Source of the DNA: Nilaparvata lugens
Taxonomy: Eukaryota; Arthropoda; Insecta; Hemiptera; Delphacidae
Direction: 5' to 3'
DNA length: 64,000 nt
Assembly: GCF_014356525.2 (NCBI RefSeq)
Contig: NC_052505.1
Location: 17,677,165-17,741,164, forward strand
Each line of letters opens with the position of its first letter. Within the stretch, counting starts at the first letter, position 1. The notes under the pieces were generated by a model. It was not told where the DNA came from. It did no database searches and saw only the letters and a list, made by a program, of their open reading frames with translations. The translations under genes and the position numbers were made by a program. Below, in pieces: positions 1-10,726 of the stretch.

Positions 1-160
1 TAGACATACAGACAGAGAAAGAAAGCTTAAGGGAGAAACGGTGAGAGAGAAGGAGATTGTGTTTGTGTGTGTTTTAAAGAGACAGGAAGAGACTGATTGA
101 TTGATTAATTGCCTTCATTGGGGCAGAGTTAGGACTCCTGGTCCTCTCTTATACAACTAC

Positions 161-394
161 ACAATAGAATAGCTCACAATACAGCGAAGTTTTAGATGAA
201 TTTACATAACATAAACTAAGAAATTAATTATTGAACTGTACAATGATATGAAAAAAAAATCAATTTGGAATAAGTATACAAAATAATATTTTAATGCATC
301 AACATAAATTGGCGGAGCTTTGGACTTATCAATGTCCATTCTTTGGAAAGAATATTGAAAATATCCTTCCCAGTAACTCTCTACCAAGAGAGAG
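161..394 (+). repeat. Interspersed repeat family A, copy 1
   Basis: This stretch matches 36,236-36,512 over most of its length in the same orientation. Shared words include AATAGCTCACAATACAGC, TGGCGGAGCTTTGGAC and CCAGTAACTCTCTACCA. It ends next to a GA run (390-450). It has no convincing coding sequence and is probably the 3' end of a LINE, judged by length and copy number only. Further partial copies lie at 18,628-19,325 and 24,303-24,334. The 5' limit is uncertain by about 60 bp. Confidence 0.6.
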
Positions 395-707
395 AGATAA
401 TATAAGATAGAATATTTATTGACAATTGTTACAAGAGAGAGTGAGAGAGAGATTATGATGGAGTTTTGGTGGGAAATTCTCTATTTATTTATTCATTAAA
501 CAATAACAGAACAGCTCAATCATAAAATGATTGGAAACGTTTGAAATGATTGGAATGTTCTCAATGAGATCCGATCCCTTTGAAGGGATTTATGTTAGCT
601 CTTCCAAATAATTCTAAAGTGGAGAGTTCCGAATGAGCTTTGAGTATAGCTTTCGATCTGATGTCCACACTCATGAGTTGAATGACTTGTGCGTTGTTAC
701 AGTGCCT
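395..707. other. Unassigned AT-rich sequence with GA run
   Basis: A GAGA-rich run is followed by unique-looking AT-rich DNA. I see no gene, terminal repeat or match elsewhere in the window. Confidence 0.4.
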
Positions 708-924
708 ATAGTGTGGTCCACCTTATAATGGCAGTGGATGAAGATAGAAGAATAGCGATGCCGATTTTCTGCATTAATTAATTATATTTCTACACTGTCA
801 AAAACATAATTGTCATCGTTGTGGACCTAGAAAAGGATATTATCACCGGCTTTGTCAAATGATAGACAAGGATAGCAAAACCAAAGTTGATCAAATACTG
901 TCATTATAACGTGGACCTCACTAT
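708..924 (+). mobile_element. MITE family T, copy 1
   Basis: This is a non-coding element of about 217 bp. Its left end is TAGTGTGGTCCACCTTATAA and its right end TTATAACGTGGACCTCACTA, an inverted terminal repeat of about 25 bp with two mismatches on the left. The same sequence occurs inverted at 1,950-2,165 and 18,407-18,622, with partial copies at 19,877 and 58,235. The internal sequence (GATCAAATACTG, AATTAATTA, GGACCTAGAAAAGGAT) is shared. A TA target duplication is likely, which would suit a Tc1/mariner-mobilised MITE; this is an inference. Confidence 0.8.
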
Positions 925-1490
925 GGATAATTATTACGTCCCCCAGTCCTATCTGAGATAGTTCTGACTCCAACTGAATGAGTGTAGCCGGTTTCTACTT
1001 TTGACTCGAGTCTAGAGTTGTTGTCCGTACGTAAGATTGTATGTCCGATGATAACTTCCGGATGCTTCTCTCGATCATCTTCAAATTTTTAACACATTCT
1101 TTGAACAATTAGAATTGAAAATAGAAATTTTAGTACCCTTTCATGAAATATTTTGCTCACAACATGTTTCGGCTATCTATGATCTTTGAACCATTTTATG
1201 GATAGAGTTCGTTGGCTAATGAAATTGACTCACCCCTCAGTCCTTTCTGAGGATATAACATGTTTTCAATGACAGCTGTGCTGAATAATAAGTTCTATTT
1301 TTCCGGCTCTAAATTTTGTAGAATTACGTGAAAATGTTTCAATTATCAGTGATTTTAGTGTAATATTTTTGTTTCCTATCCAGTTTCTCAACCTTCAAAA
1401 TTCTTAGTTTTAGTTGTTTTTGAGTGGAGAAGAACTAAATTGCAGAAAAGTGGAATCACAGCCTCATTTCTGACTTTTTAATTATTATCT
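925..1490. other. Unassigned, with a fragment of hairpin family H
   Basis: No gene is visible. Around 1,127-1,180 the words AGAAATTTTAGTACCCTTT and CACAACATGTTTC resemble one arm of the hairpin element at 1,712-1,900, so a decayed half copy is probable. Confidence 0.35.
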
Positions 1491-1588
1491 AAATTTGGGA
1501 GAGAAATAGTACAAGGAGTATCCTTAGTTTTTCTCTCCCAATCAGTGCTTCTTGTAAAAATTATAATAATAAAATAATAATAAACAGG
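1491..1588 (+). repeat. LINE 3' end with conserved stem-loop
   Basis: The sequence AAATTTGGGAGAGAAATAG pairs with TTTTTCTCTCCCAATC about 45 bp later, making a stem-loop. An A/T-rich tail with AATAATAATAAA follows. The same stem-loop, with covarying or diverged loop sequence, recurs at 18,008-18,055 (plus), 37,490-37,530 (minus) and 45,411-45,453 (minus), each time beside an AATAAATAA-type tail. This is the usual layout of a LINE or SINE 3' terminus. Confidence 0.6.
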
Positions 1589-1711
1589 ATAACATTGAAA
1601 GTGTATAAGAGAAGGAATAATAATACAAACCACAGATCAGTTGTCAGCTGTCATTCGAATATTATGAAACTTGAATACCAGGGCTACATTGTATATAATG
1701 TAAGTTAGTCT

Positions 1712-1900
1712 AAAAATAGAAAGAAAAATGAAAATCTCCCTTTTTGAAAATAAAAGTACCCATTTTGAATTATTTAATCACAACATGTTTCAAATGCACT
1801 TGAAAATGGCATCAATGTCTTAAACATGTTGTGATTAAATAATTCAAAAAGGGTACTTTTAATTTCAAAAAGGGAGATTTTCATTTTTCTTTCTATTTTT
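1712..1900. mobile_element. Hairpin MITE family H, copy 1
   Basis: Two arms of about 80 bp form a near-perfect inverted repeat. The left arm runs from AAAAATAGAAAGAAAAATG through AAAATCTCCCTTTTTG to CACAACATGTTT; the right arm is its complement and ends TCTTTCTATTTTT. The loop is about 30 bp. The right flank GTAGCCCTATACAG is also found beside a related element at 51,376-51,531. It is non-coding, and a transcript would fold into a long hairpin. Confidence 0.8.
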
Positions 1901-1949
1901 ATTACAAGTAGCCCTATACAGTAAAGAGATAAATAATGTAGTCTATTCT

Positions 1950-2165
1950 ATAGTGAGGTCCACGTTATAATGACAGTATTTGATCAACTTTGGTTTTGCT
2001 ATCCTTGTCTATCATTCGACAAAGCCGGTGGTACTATCCTTTTCTAGGTCCAAAACGACGCTAATTATGTTTCTGACAGCGTAGAAATATAATTAATTAA
2101 TGTAGAGAATCGGCATCGCTATTCTTCTATCTTCATATACTGCCATTATAACGTGGACCTCACTA
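1950..2165 (-). mobile_element. MITE family T, copy 2
   Basis: This is a full-length copy, inverted relative to 708-924. It begins TAGTGAGGTCCACGTTATAA and ends TAACGTGGACCTCACTA. It lies about 50 bp from hairpin element H copy 1. There is no coding capacity. Confidence 0.85.
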
Positions 2166-2309
2166 CAGTATAGGTACAAAATGTGCCAGAGAAACTTACT
2201 CATTTAAAAAATATTCGGTACGTTGAATTGGTCGTGTGGATGGGCAGGAGGGGGCGCATCTGGAAGGGGAAATTCTCAAATGTATACTCCCTCAAGTAAA
2301 TTAACCATC

Positions 2310-3954
2310 ATGCTCTGGTCTAGAGAGCAGCGGGCCTTCGCAGTTGAGAGATTCTTTTCTAATGGTCGATCACCTTCCACGTTCGATTTGAAATTCCTCC
2401 CCACAGACTCGTTCATGGCCATAATTCGATTCTGTCGTGGGCAACGAGCTTAAATATAGTAAACTATAGAGTGGCTGAGTGGCCATGACAGAGAGAGGCA
2501 AGAAGCGGCGGAAAATTTGAATGTCCCTATTGATATAATGGAAACTTGCATAGAAGACAAGGTGCAGTCATATTTAATAGAATATCAAATCAGTTATATT
2601 TAATAAATACTAAATTGAATTTTCATTGAGTATTTTAAATAGATGTATTACAGTTGTTATGCATCCATAAAATTAATTGTTTGAATTGCTTTACTTGAAG
2701 CCTTGGTGAAATTAATGTAGCCCAAGTTACAGTGTTAATACTGCTTAGCCGTACAAGTGCTCTACTAAGTTGAAATGCCATACCGTAACTGCAAAACTGA
2801 AAATTATGATTTTGGAAATTGGATTATTTTTTATGTTATTTTGAGTAAGGAATTCGAAAAATCAGTTTATAAAGCCATTTATTTGATATCAGCTTACGGT
2901 ACTTATCCAAATAACTCTGAGTTCAAAACAAGAAGGCAAAGTATGATAGTCAGAAAAATAACAAACTAAGGCCGATATTAGACGGTAATATTTCTGTCAT
3001 ATGCAGATCATATGAAATAAGTTGTACGAAATCATATTTTCATCTTTTTTTATGTTACCGTCTAATAGTATCACTATCTAATACCAGCCTAACATGATCA
3101 TATAATATAAGCTTATGTCTATAGTTCATTCCAGTCAAGTTTGCAATACCATCATCATCATCATCATAAATATAATAATTAGTCATAGAAATCAATTTGA
3201 ATAAAAAAACACATCTATTCCTGCAGTGGCAGGCTGGCAATAGATGCTCTTGTTGCCTCTCTCTGTCATGGCTGCCCTTAGTTGGCCGTGTAACACATTG
3301 AGAGCGCTGTAAGCACACAAACAGCCACTCTATAGTTTACTATATTAAATTTTAGCTCGTTGGTCGTGGGCTAACTCATTTCAGGAGTGTGGAAGTGTCG
3401 CTGAACACAGAAATGGACTTCAACGAACCATCAGAACTCCAGAAAATATCGAAAGAGTGAGGCAGTTGTGCGTTATCCAAGGCTCGCAAACACGCAGCTG
3501 CTATGGCAATTTCTGATTCCACTGTTCGACGAATTTTTCATGAAGACTATCAACTTCATCCCTATAAATTGGCTGTTTAAGAATTGATTGAATGCGATTT
3601 TGTTGCCTGTCAACAAATTCTGGTTGACAACCTGCCTGATGACGTGGTCATTTTTTTTTTTTTTTAGTGACAAGGCTCATTCTCAGCGGGGGTTTCGTCA
3701 ACGTGATTTTTTTGAAATCTTATTATTATTATTAATAAGATTATTTAGTTATCATTTAGTTTTAATTATTATAGTGTTATTTGGAATCTCTGGCTTATGT
3801 CGATCGACCACGGACCATAGGACACCTCAAAAACAACATTCGCGACGCCATTGCCAACATACCGATTGATATACTGCAACGAAATTTCAAAAATCGACCT
3901 CATCAGTGTATGCGCAATGGGGGTCGCTATTGGTCTGATCTCATTTTCAAGACT
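2310..3954 (+). pseudogene. Broken mariner-type transposase (DUF4817-like helix-turn-helix)
   Basis: This is a relic of a cut-and-paste transposase. It begins with ATG at 2,310 (LWSREQRAFAVERFFSNGRS), the typical start of the DUF4817-type DNA-binding region in insect mariner-like transposases. After removal of an inserted 921-bp element (2,442-3,362) the reading continues in register: the site between FCR and the next block closes and leads into RTIRTPENIERVRQ near 3,430. The helix-turn-helix end (SDSTVRRIFHEDYQLHPYKL, about 3,510-3,570) follows. A T tract at 3,648-3,665 and frame breaks interrupt the centre. A last block (3,781-3,954) keeps the C-terminal pattern IPIDILQRNFKNRPHQCM and GGRYW. 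Most of the DDD/E catalytic core is missing, so it is not functional. The family assignment comes from memory of motifs. Confidence 0.75.
2442..3362. mobile_element. Non-autonomous hAT-like element inside a transposase relic
   Basis: The host sequence GTCGTGGG occurs directly at 2,434-2,441 and again at 3,363-3,370, an exact 8-bp target-site duplication. The left end CAACGAGCTTAAATATAG and right end AGCTCGTTG are inverted. The similarity continues inward through AGTAAACTATAGAGTGGCTG and ATGACAGAGAGAGGCAA, with an extra stretch on the right arm. An 8-bp duplication is the hallmark of the hAT superfamily. Inside, a small inverted pair at about 2,974-3,070 (ATTAGACGGTAA ... TTACCGTCTAAT) may be a further MITE. 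No transposase is encoded. Confidence 0.8.
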
Positions 3955-4115
3955 GCAAGGGAAAAAATTATATATTGTATTTTCATATATGGAGAAATTA
4001 GAACAATATCTGAAGTACTTTTGTTTTTATTGAATTTTCAAATAAGTTAGTTTCTCTGGCGCATCTTGTACAATGAACTATTCCAATTGACTCTTTCTAC
4101 TACCACTTTCAACTA

Positions 4116-5268
4116 CAGTCGAACCTCTCTATAACGAACCTCCACTCGACGAAATCCTCCACTCAACGAATTTTTACCTGGTCCCTTGACATTTTGGAGT
4201 TTTGGCTGCTTATTAACCTCTATTTAACGAATTTCGGACCTCTCAACAAAAAAGTTTTCTCTTGACTTCAACATACAAAATGTAGTGTGTATAGGAAGCA
4301 GGCAATCATTTTCAAGAAATTGTTCAGTTTCAGAAGAAAGGTCAATAGATTAAAAATAATGGCAATTCAGGTAGGAAGAAGATGGGTGGCGGACAGCCAG
4401 AAGAGGTTGAAAGACATGTCGAAGATTGAATGCAAGTTACTCTAAATTGGATTTCAAGAAGTTGTCATTTGTAGACCAGCAGGTGAACGACTGGACTTTC
4501 TAAATCTTGCTTTTGTCACACATTTCAATTCTTTGAACTGACTAAGATGATGATGGTTGTGATGAACTTGAGGAGAAGAATCCGACGGATCAAGAAGTTC
4601 TAGAAGCTTTCAAATTATCAGGCAAGGATTAAATCAGAAAAATTGTGTACCAGCCTTTTTATGCTCGACTGTTTTAATAGATATGAGTCGTTTATTGAAC
4701 ATGATGTTTTATTCAAATGCAAAATTCAACCGAAAATTCCTCCCTTTTTCAAATAAAACATTAAAAAAAAAAGGGAAGTTGAGTTATTATAGTATTTATA
4801 GTGAAGTTATTGACAAAATAACCATATTTTGCATTCAATCTAATACAGTAGTAGTGTAAAAAGTACTAAAAAATCTTTGGTGAAGGAAGTTGAAAAATAT
4901 TGTTACTGAGTATGAACTTTGATTAAACTCTACTAATAGTACAAATCAAGCTTTCTAGAAATAAATTGGAGAGTTTACTTACCTATTACATTCTATGAAT
5001 ATTCAAAAAAAAGTTTTTTTTTTATTTCAAACAGCATGAATTTTCAAATGTCCATATTAATGTTGGCCTGATAGGTACCCTACCTACGTTCGCGATGATA
5101 TGTTTTATGTACCATAATATTCATTTATTTACCGCCGTGATACCATATTACAAAATCCATACGATCGTTTGGCAGTTTTCTTGACAGAACAACCTCTCAA
5201 TAATGAATACCTTTCAGCAGCGAATTTTTTCTCGGGATAATCGACTTCGTTATACAGAGGTTCGACTG
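4116..5268. mobile_element. pogo/Tigger-like element, decayed
   Basis: The terminal inverted repeats are CAGTCGAACCTCTCTATAAC on the left and the complement of CAGTCGAACCTCTGTATAAC on the right, each flanked by TA. This CAGT...CTCTATAACG end is typical of pogo/Tigger (jerky/CENP-B-like) transposons. The interior, about 1.1 kb, has no open frame. Fragments near 4,320-4,640 (for example GAACTTGAGGAGAAGAATCC) look like a decayed transposase. TIR and TA flank are seen; family membership is inferred from memory. Confidence 0.7.
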
Positions 5269-5409
5269 TACTTGCAATAGAACAGCTGACAAAGAATCAG
5301 AGGCATTTTGAGCGAGCTCTCTAGCTCGGAGAAATCAGTAGTTAACAATGTAACCGATAACTCTTTGAAGTGTCCTTTCGAATCGTCACCTATCACTAAC
5401 CTACTGAAT

Positions 5410-5433
5410 ACACACACACACACACACACACAC
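5410..5433. repeat. (CA)n microsatellite
   Basis: A pure run of about 12 CA dinucleotides. Confidence 0.9.
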
Positions 5434-5459
5434 ATTAAGTCCATTCTGAATTAGGCCAC

Positions 5460-5575
5460 ATCCTGTTGAAATACAGGGAGACTCACTTTAAACTATCAGT
5501 ATTGGTTAAATGGAAAGCACTGGTGTAACTTCGTAAGAAGTGCTGATAGTTTGAAGTAAATCTCACTACAAATAG
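5460..5575. repeat. Short foldback repeat
   Basis: The left arm AGACTCACTTTAAACTATCA pairs imperfectly with TGATAGTTTGAAGTAAATCT on the right. Related half-copies are scattered through the window (around 5,780-5,890, 15,900, 17,290-17,400, 20,882-20,915 and 58,150-58,190), suggesting an old and abundant MITE whose ends read GTGAGATTTACTT. Confidence 0.45.
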
Positions 5576-5930
5576 GCAATATTGAGTTTGGCATTCGTTT
5601 GTTTGTTCAGCTGCTGATTAGTATTCAACGGCAGCCGGGAGTTTCCTCTCCACAACCGACGTCTGTGGAAAATAGGAGCCGCCTGTCTGGAAACACACAC
5701 ATGGAAAATGTGGAGAACAATGTGGATTGTGCTAATTGAGTTGTTCTTGTTCAATTACAAAGCGAAATAATAATGAGATTGTACAATATACAAGCAAAAT
5801 TCACTCCAATCTGTCAGTGTTCTTAATGGAAGAAGCATCAATACTTCCCATTCATACAATGTTGACATTTTTGTGTGAATCTCACTACAAGATGGACACA
5901 TACCTTGTTCAATTAGCCAGGGAATCAAAA

Positions 5931-6050
5931 GTGTAAGGCCTAGAGTGTAAAGCCTAAGAGGCTTTATATTAGTGTAAGCCTTACACTTACATAAGGCTTA
6001 CATGAGGCTTTATGTAAGTGTAAATGTAAGTGTAAAGCCTCATTAAGAGA
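5931..6050. repeat. Clustered direct and inverted GTGTAAAGCCT repeats
   Basis: The words GTGTAAGGCCT, GTGTAAAGCCT, AGGCTTTATATTAGTGTAAG, CTTACACTTACATAAGGC and TGAGGCTTTATGTAAGTGTA occur in both orientations within 120 bp and can form several alternative hairpins. No gene is present. Confidence 0.6.
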
Positions 6051-6200
6051 TAAAAAGTAGGCTACCACAAGATGATGAACCAAGGATTTCATGGAGTGAT
6101 TATCGATCCTAAAAGAAAATTACATGAACAATGTGTCATGATTGAATAATTTTCAGTAATATCTATCTAATGTGATTCGTTTTTCGAAACTCTTACTCTG

Positions 6201-6405
6201 CATAGAGAAAATATAGTTTATGAATAAATATTCTATGGTATATAGGGCGTTTATGTTCCAAATTTCACTGTTAACCCAAGCTGAGAGTAGTTATTTTTCG
6301 AAAAACTGTGTGACGCTGCTAGTCTCTCATAATGTGCCGTTCTTACACTCCCACCCGGTCAGAACTGTGATAATAGACAGCAGACGGCTTTTGGACAGTA
6401 GACGG
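6201..6405 (+). mobile_element. Foldback MITE family F, truncated copy
   Basis: The left half matches the intact element at 8,626-8,902: CATAGAGAAAATATAG, then ATGGTATATAGGGCGTTTAT, then TTTCACTGTTAACCCAAGC and CTCTCATAATGTGCCGTT. The right arm is missing. Confidence 0.65.
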
Positions 6406-7125
6406 TAATTTGAAACAACAATGTTGATGAATTCTTATTTGGCAACGTTGTAGGCCTACTGATCTGTTCGAATTTTTGTCGGACTATTTTCGTGAGGTTG
6501 ACTATAATATTGTTGATACGTTTATTGCACAGAATACAATATTATAGAAGTTTTCTCTGGTTTATTGGAAGAGTATGGAAATAATTAATTTTAGTTCTTT
6601 CATACATTGTAGCAGTGTTTAATAATGGAACGCTTCAAAGTATTCTATCATCCAACACTGCTCATGATTAACTTCAATGAAGAATACAGAAATAAATGAA
6701 ATCTGATTAGATTTGAACAAGGAAACCTCAGTACGATCACAGACCACAACAAATTTAAATCATGCTGAGAATTCTGAAATCTTCTCTAGTTCCACATGAT
6801 TCACTATATCAATTCTTCGTGATTTTTCTGTATGGATCATCAGTTTCAACAGGAAAAATTCATACTTCTTCAAGAATCTATGCATAAGTCGAATACAGGA
6901 CTAGTGTACGGTAACTCTAACAATGAGATGTGTCCCAACAGGAAGTAGGTACCAGAATTTGAATAAGTATTTGAGAGTGGACTAGGGAGTAAATCATGTT
7001 GAAATGAAGTGAAAAGATGCCTGAGTGCATGAAGTGATCACTCTCCTGAAAGCAGAGCATAGCAAAGGTGTGGACCCTTTTGGTGGCAAAAACGTGGGAG
7101 TAGAAGCCCTAAAAATAGAAGATGA
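6406..7125. other. No recognisable feature
   Basis: AT-rich sequence without coding frames, terminal repeats or internal matches that I can see. Confidence 0.4.
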
Positions 7126-7293
7126 AGAGAAAGAAGAAGAAGAAGAAGAAGAAGAAGAAGAAGAAGAAGAAGAAGAAGGAGAAGAATAAGAGGTAGATGA
7201 ACAAGAAGGAGAAGAAGAAGAGGATGATGATAAAGAAGAAGAAGGAGAAGAAGAAGTAGAAGAAGAAGAAGAAGAAGAAGAAGAAGAAGAAGA
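7126..7293. repeat. (GAA)n-rich polypurine microsatellite
   Basis: Imperfect GAA/GGA triplets, almost entirely purine on the plus strand. The long apparent proteins here (poly-Ser, poly-Leu) are artefacts of the repeat. Confidence 0.85.
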
Positions 7294-7466
7294 AAGTGTG
7301 AAGAGGTGTGGTGGCACCTCAAAGATGTGTCACCCATGTCATCAGTCTTAATGCTCCCTTCGCTCGCAGGGCTTCCAGCCATCCGTCAAGTTCTTCATCA
7401 CTTTTTCTCTCTCCTTCTACTCCTTCTTTATCTTTCTCTTTTCGATCTTCTTTCCCTCCTCTTTTT

Positions 7467-8308
7467 ACTTTCCTTTCCCTATTACCATAGGTAAGGAAAG
7501 TATTGCTTTCCAAAAAAATTTAAGGTACCCTAATTTCATGTTTTCTATACGTTTCAAGGTCCCCTGAGTCCAAAAACATGATTTTTGGGTTTTGGTGTGT
7601 GTGTGTGTGAGTGTGTGTGTCTGTGAACACGATAACTCCATTTCTTATTAATCGATTGACTTGAAATTTTAAACTTGAGGTCATTATACCATGAGGATCC
7701 GACAATAAGAAATTCAATGAAACTCAATTCAAAATGGCGGATAATGGCTAAAAAACAATGTTTTTCACGGTTTCTAACGGCTCTAACGATTTTCTTCAAA
7801 TTTATACCCTAGATCGCTATTTATAAGCCCTATCAACTGACATGAGTCTCATTTCTGGGAAAATTGCAGGAGCTCCGTAATATTCCTGAGAAGAATGAAT
7901 TTTGTTGAATTTCTATCACGATTTTCTCAAAAATGAATCGACCGATTTTTTTCAAATTCATACTCTGTATAGTTATTTATCAGCTCTATTTACTGGCATG
8001 AGTCTCCTTCCTCAGAAAATTAACAGGGGGTCCACCCCATCCTTGAGAAATTTACTTTGTAACCTCCTTCTCGTGCGTGACGAAGGTAGGTAAAGCAATT
8101 TATTCAAAAGAACACACGTCGATATTTTATTTGTAGAACAGCTGTTTCGACAACTATTAAAAAAATCATCAAATTTCATAATTATTCAAACAAAGGAAAA
8201 TGTAATCACAATAGTATATTCGTAGATTTATTTTCTAACTCATCCTCGTTAATGAGGCTAAAAGATCAATGAGCAAGGAAAGTTGCGTGAGTGTACCACA
8301 CCAGATTT
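7467..8308 (+). mobile_element. Repeat family B, copy 1
   Basis: The copy starts ACTTTCCTTTCCCTATTACC, passes TAGGTAAGGAAAGTATTGC and a GT-rich run (7,591-7,622), and ends AGTGTACCACACCAGATTTT. The middle holds about two units of a tandem block that includes GGCTCTAACGATTTTCTTC and TGCAGGAGCTCCGTAATATT. Other copies are at 58,782-59,861 (plus), 61,744-62,671 (minus) and 26,848-33,691 (minus, interrupted), with pieces at 51,938-52,765. No protein is encoded. The start forms a hairpin (CTTTCCTT ... AAGGAAAG). The class is unknown to me. Confidence 0.8.
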
Positions 8309-8625
8309 TTTCTCCCTATTATTCACTTTTCTTCTCTTTCTGTTTCCCTGATATCAGTGAGCTCCTTCTCTTCGTTTTTGCCATAACTTCAACGCCTTCA
8401 CCCATTTTTTTTCTCCTCCTACTCTTTCTTTTCCACATATTCCACCTTTCACTTCTTTATCACTCTCATCTCCTTTGCCATCCACCTCATCTGTTTGCCC
8501 CCTCATTATTCTTTTTGAGATGAAATGGGAAAGATTTTATTCATCCAAAAAACAGTACAATAACCGGAAAATCTGTTTCTTATCATCGAAACATAGAAAA
8601 GGACAGTTTGTAGTATACGTAATAT
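8309..8625. other. Pyrimidine-rich spacer
   Basis: CT-rich DNA (8,310-8,515) with no credible gene. Confidence 0.5.
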
Positions 8626-8902
8626 CATAGAGAAACAATAACTCAAGTAGATATCCCATGGTATAGGGCGTTTATGTAGCAACTTTTACTGTTATCTCAA
8701 GCCGATTATTGTTGATTATTTGTCGATTTTTACTGTTTTGTTGGGGTGAGAGTGTATTAACGGCACAATATGAGAGACTACCAGCGTCATAAAGCTTCAC
8801 GGGAAAGAACTACGTGGACTATCAGCTTGAGATAACAGTAAAAATTGCGACATAAACGCCCTATACCATGGGATATCTACTTATGCTATTTTTTCTCTAT
8901 GG
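8626..8902. mobile_element. Foldback MITE family F, complete copy
   Basis: Arms of about 80 bp are inverted and nearly identical. Left: CATAGAGAAAC, GTAGATATCCCATGGTATAG, GGCGTTTATGT, ACTGTTATCTCAAGC. Right: GCTTGAGATAACAGT, ACATAAACGCCC, TATACCATGGGATATCTAC, TTTTCTCTATGG. The loop of about 120 bp is non-coding. A 5' half copy lies at 6,201-6,405. Confidence 0.85.
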
Positions 8903-9198
8903 TTATATACAGTAATATACGTAATATACAGTAATATAATTCTCCACCACGAGGAAAATGACCAATCCTGATTTTTAACATAATTATAGTTTTATTTTCC
9001 TGACTTATCTGGAAAATATTCTTCGGCATACATTGCTGGTGAAGTCCCATGTACTGAGCTAAAAATGTCATGCATTTTACATTCTACCGATTGGTACAAT
9101 TCATTGTAACCGAGCCGAACCTATCTATACAGTCTAGGATCATCATTGTTGCGACGAGAAATATGTATCGATAATAATATTATACGAGTAGCAATTCA

Positions 9199-9453
9199 TT
9201 GCAAGTTGGCAAATTGCAGTACTTCATTCATGAATTGTTGCAAAGCGGAGTTGTAGGCGAAGTTAGGACTGTAAAGTACTCTCTACCACTCAACCTCGAC
9301 AGATCTGTCTCTGCTATCACATACTGGATTCTTGAAGACAAATATTTAGAGGCTTTAATAAAATCGTTTTTAGGTGAGCTGGCTAATCAAGCTTCAAACA
9401 CTGACTTCATGGAATGGATGAGATTGAATTTGATACTCATGTATTTAGAATAG
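9199..9453 (+). CDS. Open frame of unknown origin, possible exon or relic
   Basis: An 84-codon open frame without an initiator ATG (it opens at TTG). It reads as a plausible amphipathic protein (KLQYFIHELLQSGVVGEV, then ITYWILEDKYLEALIKSFLG), unlike the low-complexity frames around it. I do not recognise the family. It lies just upstream of the 5' region of LINE-P and could be an exon fragment, a retroposed piece of a host gene or chance. No splice sites were confirmed. Confidence 0.25.
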   Translation: MQVGKLQYFIHELLQSGVVGEVRTVKYSLPLNLDRSVSAITYWILEDKYLEALIKSFLGELANQASNTDFMEWMRLNLILMYLE

Positions 9454-9684
9454 CAACGTAGAAACTAATGATTTCATTGAATCTTCATCATCTTCAGTAA
9501 TCAGTCAGAGCTCGGTCGAGACGGTTGTGTTTTTGCTTTCTCTCTTATCTTCGATGATTAGAGCCTAGCAAGTTTTCGCCTTACGGACTTCTCGGCTATA
9601 GCCTTCTAACCTGTTTTTGAGTGATTCGTTTCAAATTAAATATCTAATTTAATTTATATTTTGCGGTTCCTATTGACTTTGATC

Positions 9685-10726
9685 ATGAGTGCATGCGGGA
9701 TTTGTAAGCAGTCGGTTCGTGACTCAGCTGATCATCTTCGCTGTGGTGACTGTTCTGTTTTATTTCATATTTTTTGCCTTAATATCAGGCAAGAGGATTT
9801 TGAGTTTATTAATGCCTCCTCATGGTTTTGTCCTGAGTGTTTGAAAAAACAGCGTACGTCACGGTTGCAACACTCAGACACTACGCCGGTCAGGGTTGGT
9901 AGGGACTCGGGAAAAGTTGTTCAACAGGATAAAAATTCTAAACGTGTTTCAATTGAATCTTTGGAACAATTAATAAATAAAGGACTAGAACAATTAACTG
10001 AAAGCATTAATGAAGTGGAGTGTATCGTCAAAGCCGATCAGGATAAACAGGCTAAGTTACAGAGCCTTATAAGTAATCAGGAAGTGATAATTAGCAAGCA
10101 GGAGGGAATAATCGACTCGCTCAGGAAGGATTTAGACTCTGTGCTTTCTAGACTCAACGCGGCCGAGCAGCGCCTGGATGAGCAGGAACAATGCACCTGG
10201 AACAATACTTTTGAACTTGATGTGCTGGAACAATACTCAAGAAGGGGCTGTCTGGAAATTCACGGCATTCCTGAAAAAGCGCAGGAGGATGTACTGCAGA
10301 CTGTAGCTGAGGTGTGGCAGGCGGTGGGCTTCGAGCTGACTCCATCAATGGTGTCCGGCTGTCACCGACTGGTGACGAGGAGGCGAGGGGGGGGGACAGG
10401 CTGCGACGCCGCCTCCGCCGGCCGCTATCATCGTGCGCTTTGTGCGTCGCCCTGACGCCGACGAATTCATGGAGAAGAGGAGGCAGTTCGGAGTGCTCAG
10501 GAGGCATCAGGTGCAGGGCCTTCAGGGTCAGGGTCCAATCTACATCAATAGGAGTCTAACAGCTGCGAGAAGAAAACTCCTTGGCACAGCTCGGCAGCTC
10601 AAGAAAAAAGGCCTGATCAAGGACGCGTGGGTTGACAGAGTGGGACGGATTCGTATTCGCAAGGACGAGAAGGGAGCCCCTATTATTGTGAATTGTGCTA
10701 AGGATTTGGACTTTCCACCAATGTAG
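9685..10726 (+). pseudogene. LINE-P ORF1: PHD finger, coiled coil, RNA-binding type C-terminus; frameshifted
   Basis: ORF1 proteins of non-LTR retrotransposons bind the element RNA in a ribonucleoprotein. Translation from ATG at 9,685 gives a Cys/His zinc finger of PHD type in the first 55 residues (MSACGIC, HLRCGDC, FHIFC, WFCPEC). A Glu/Lys/Gln-rich coiled coil follows (about residues 90-170), and then an L1-ORF1-like fold begins with LDVLEQYSRRGCLEIHGIP. A run of nine G at 10,387-10,395 marks a one-base frame slip: frame 1 stops at 10,455, while the expected C-terminal block (IIVRFVRRPDADEFMEKRRQ, then INRSLTAARRKLL) continues in frame 2 to a stop at 10,724-10,726. The slip may be a real mutation or a homopolymer sequencing error. 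Apart from that it is well preserved. Confidence 0.8.
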
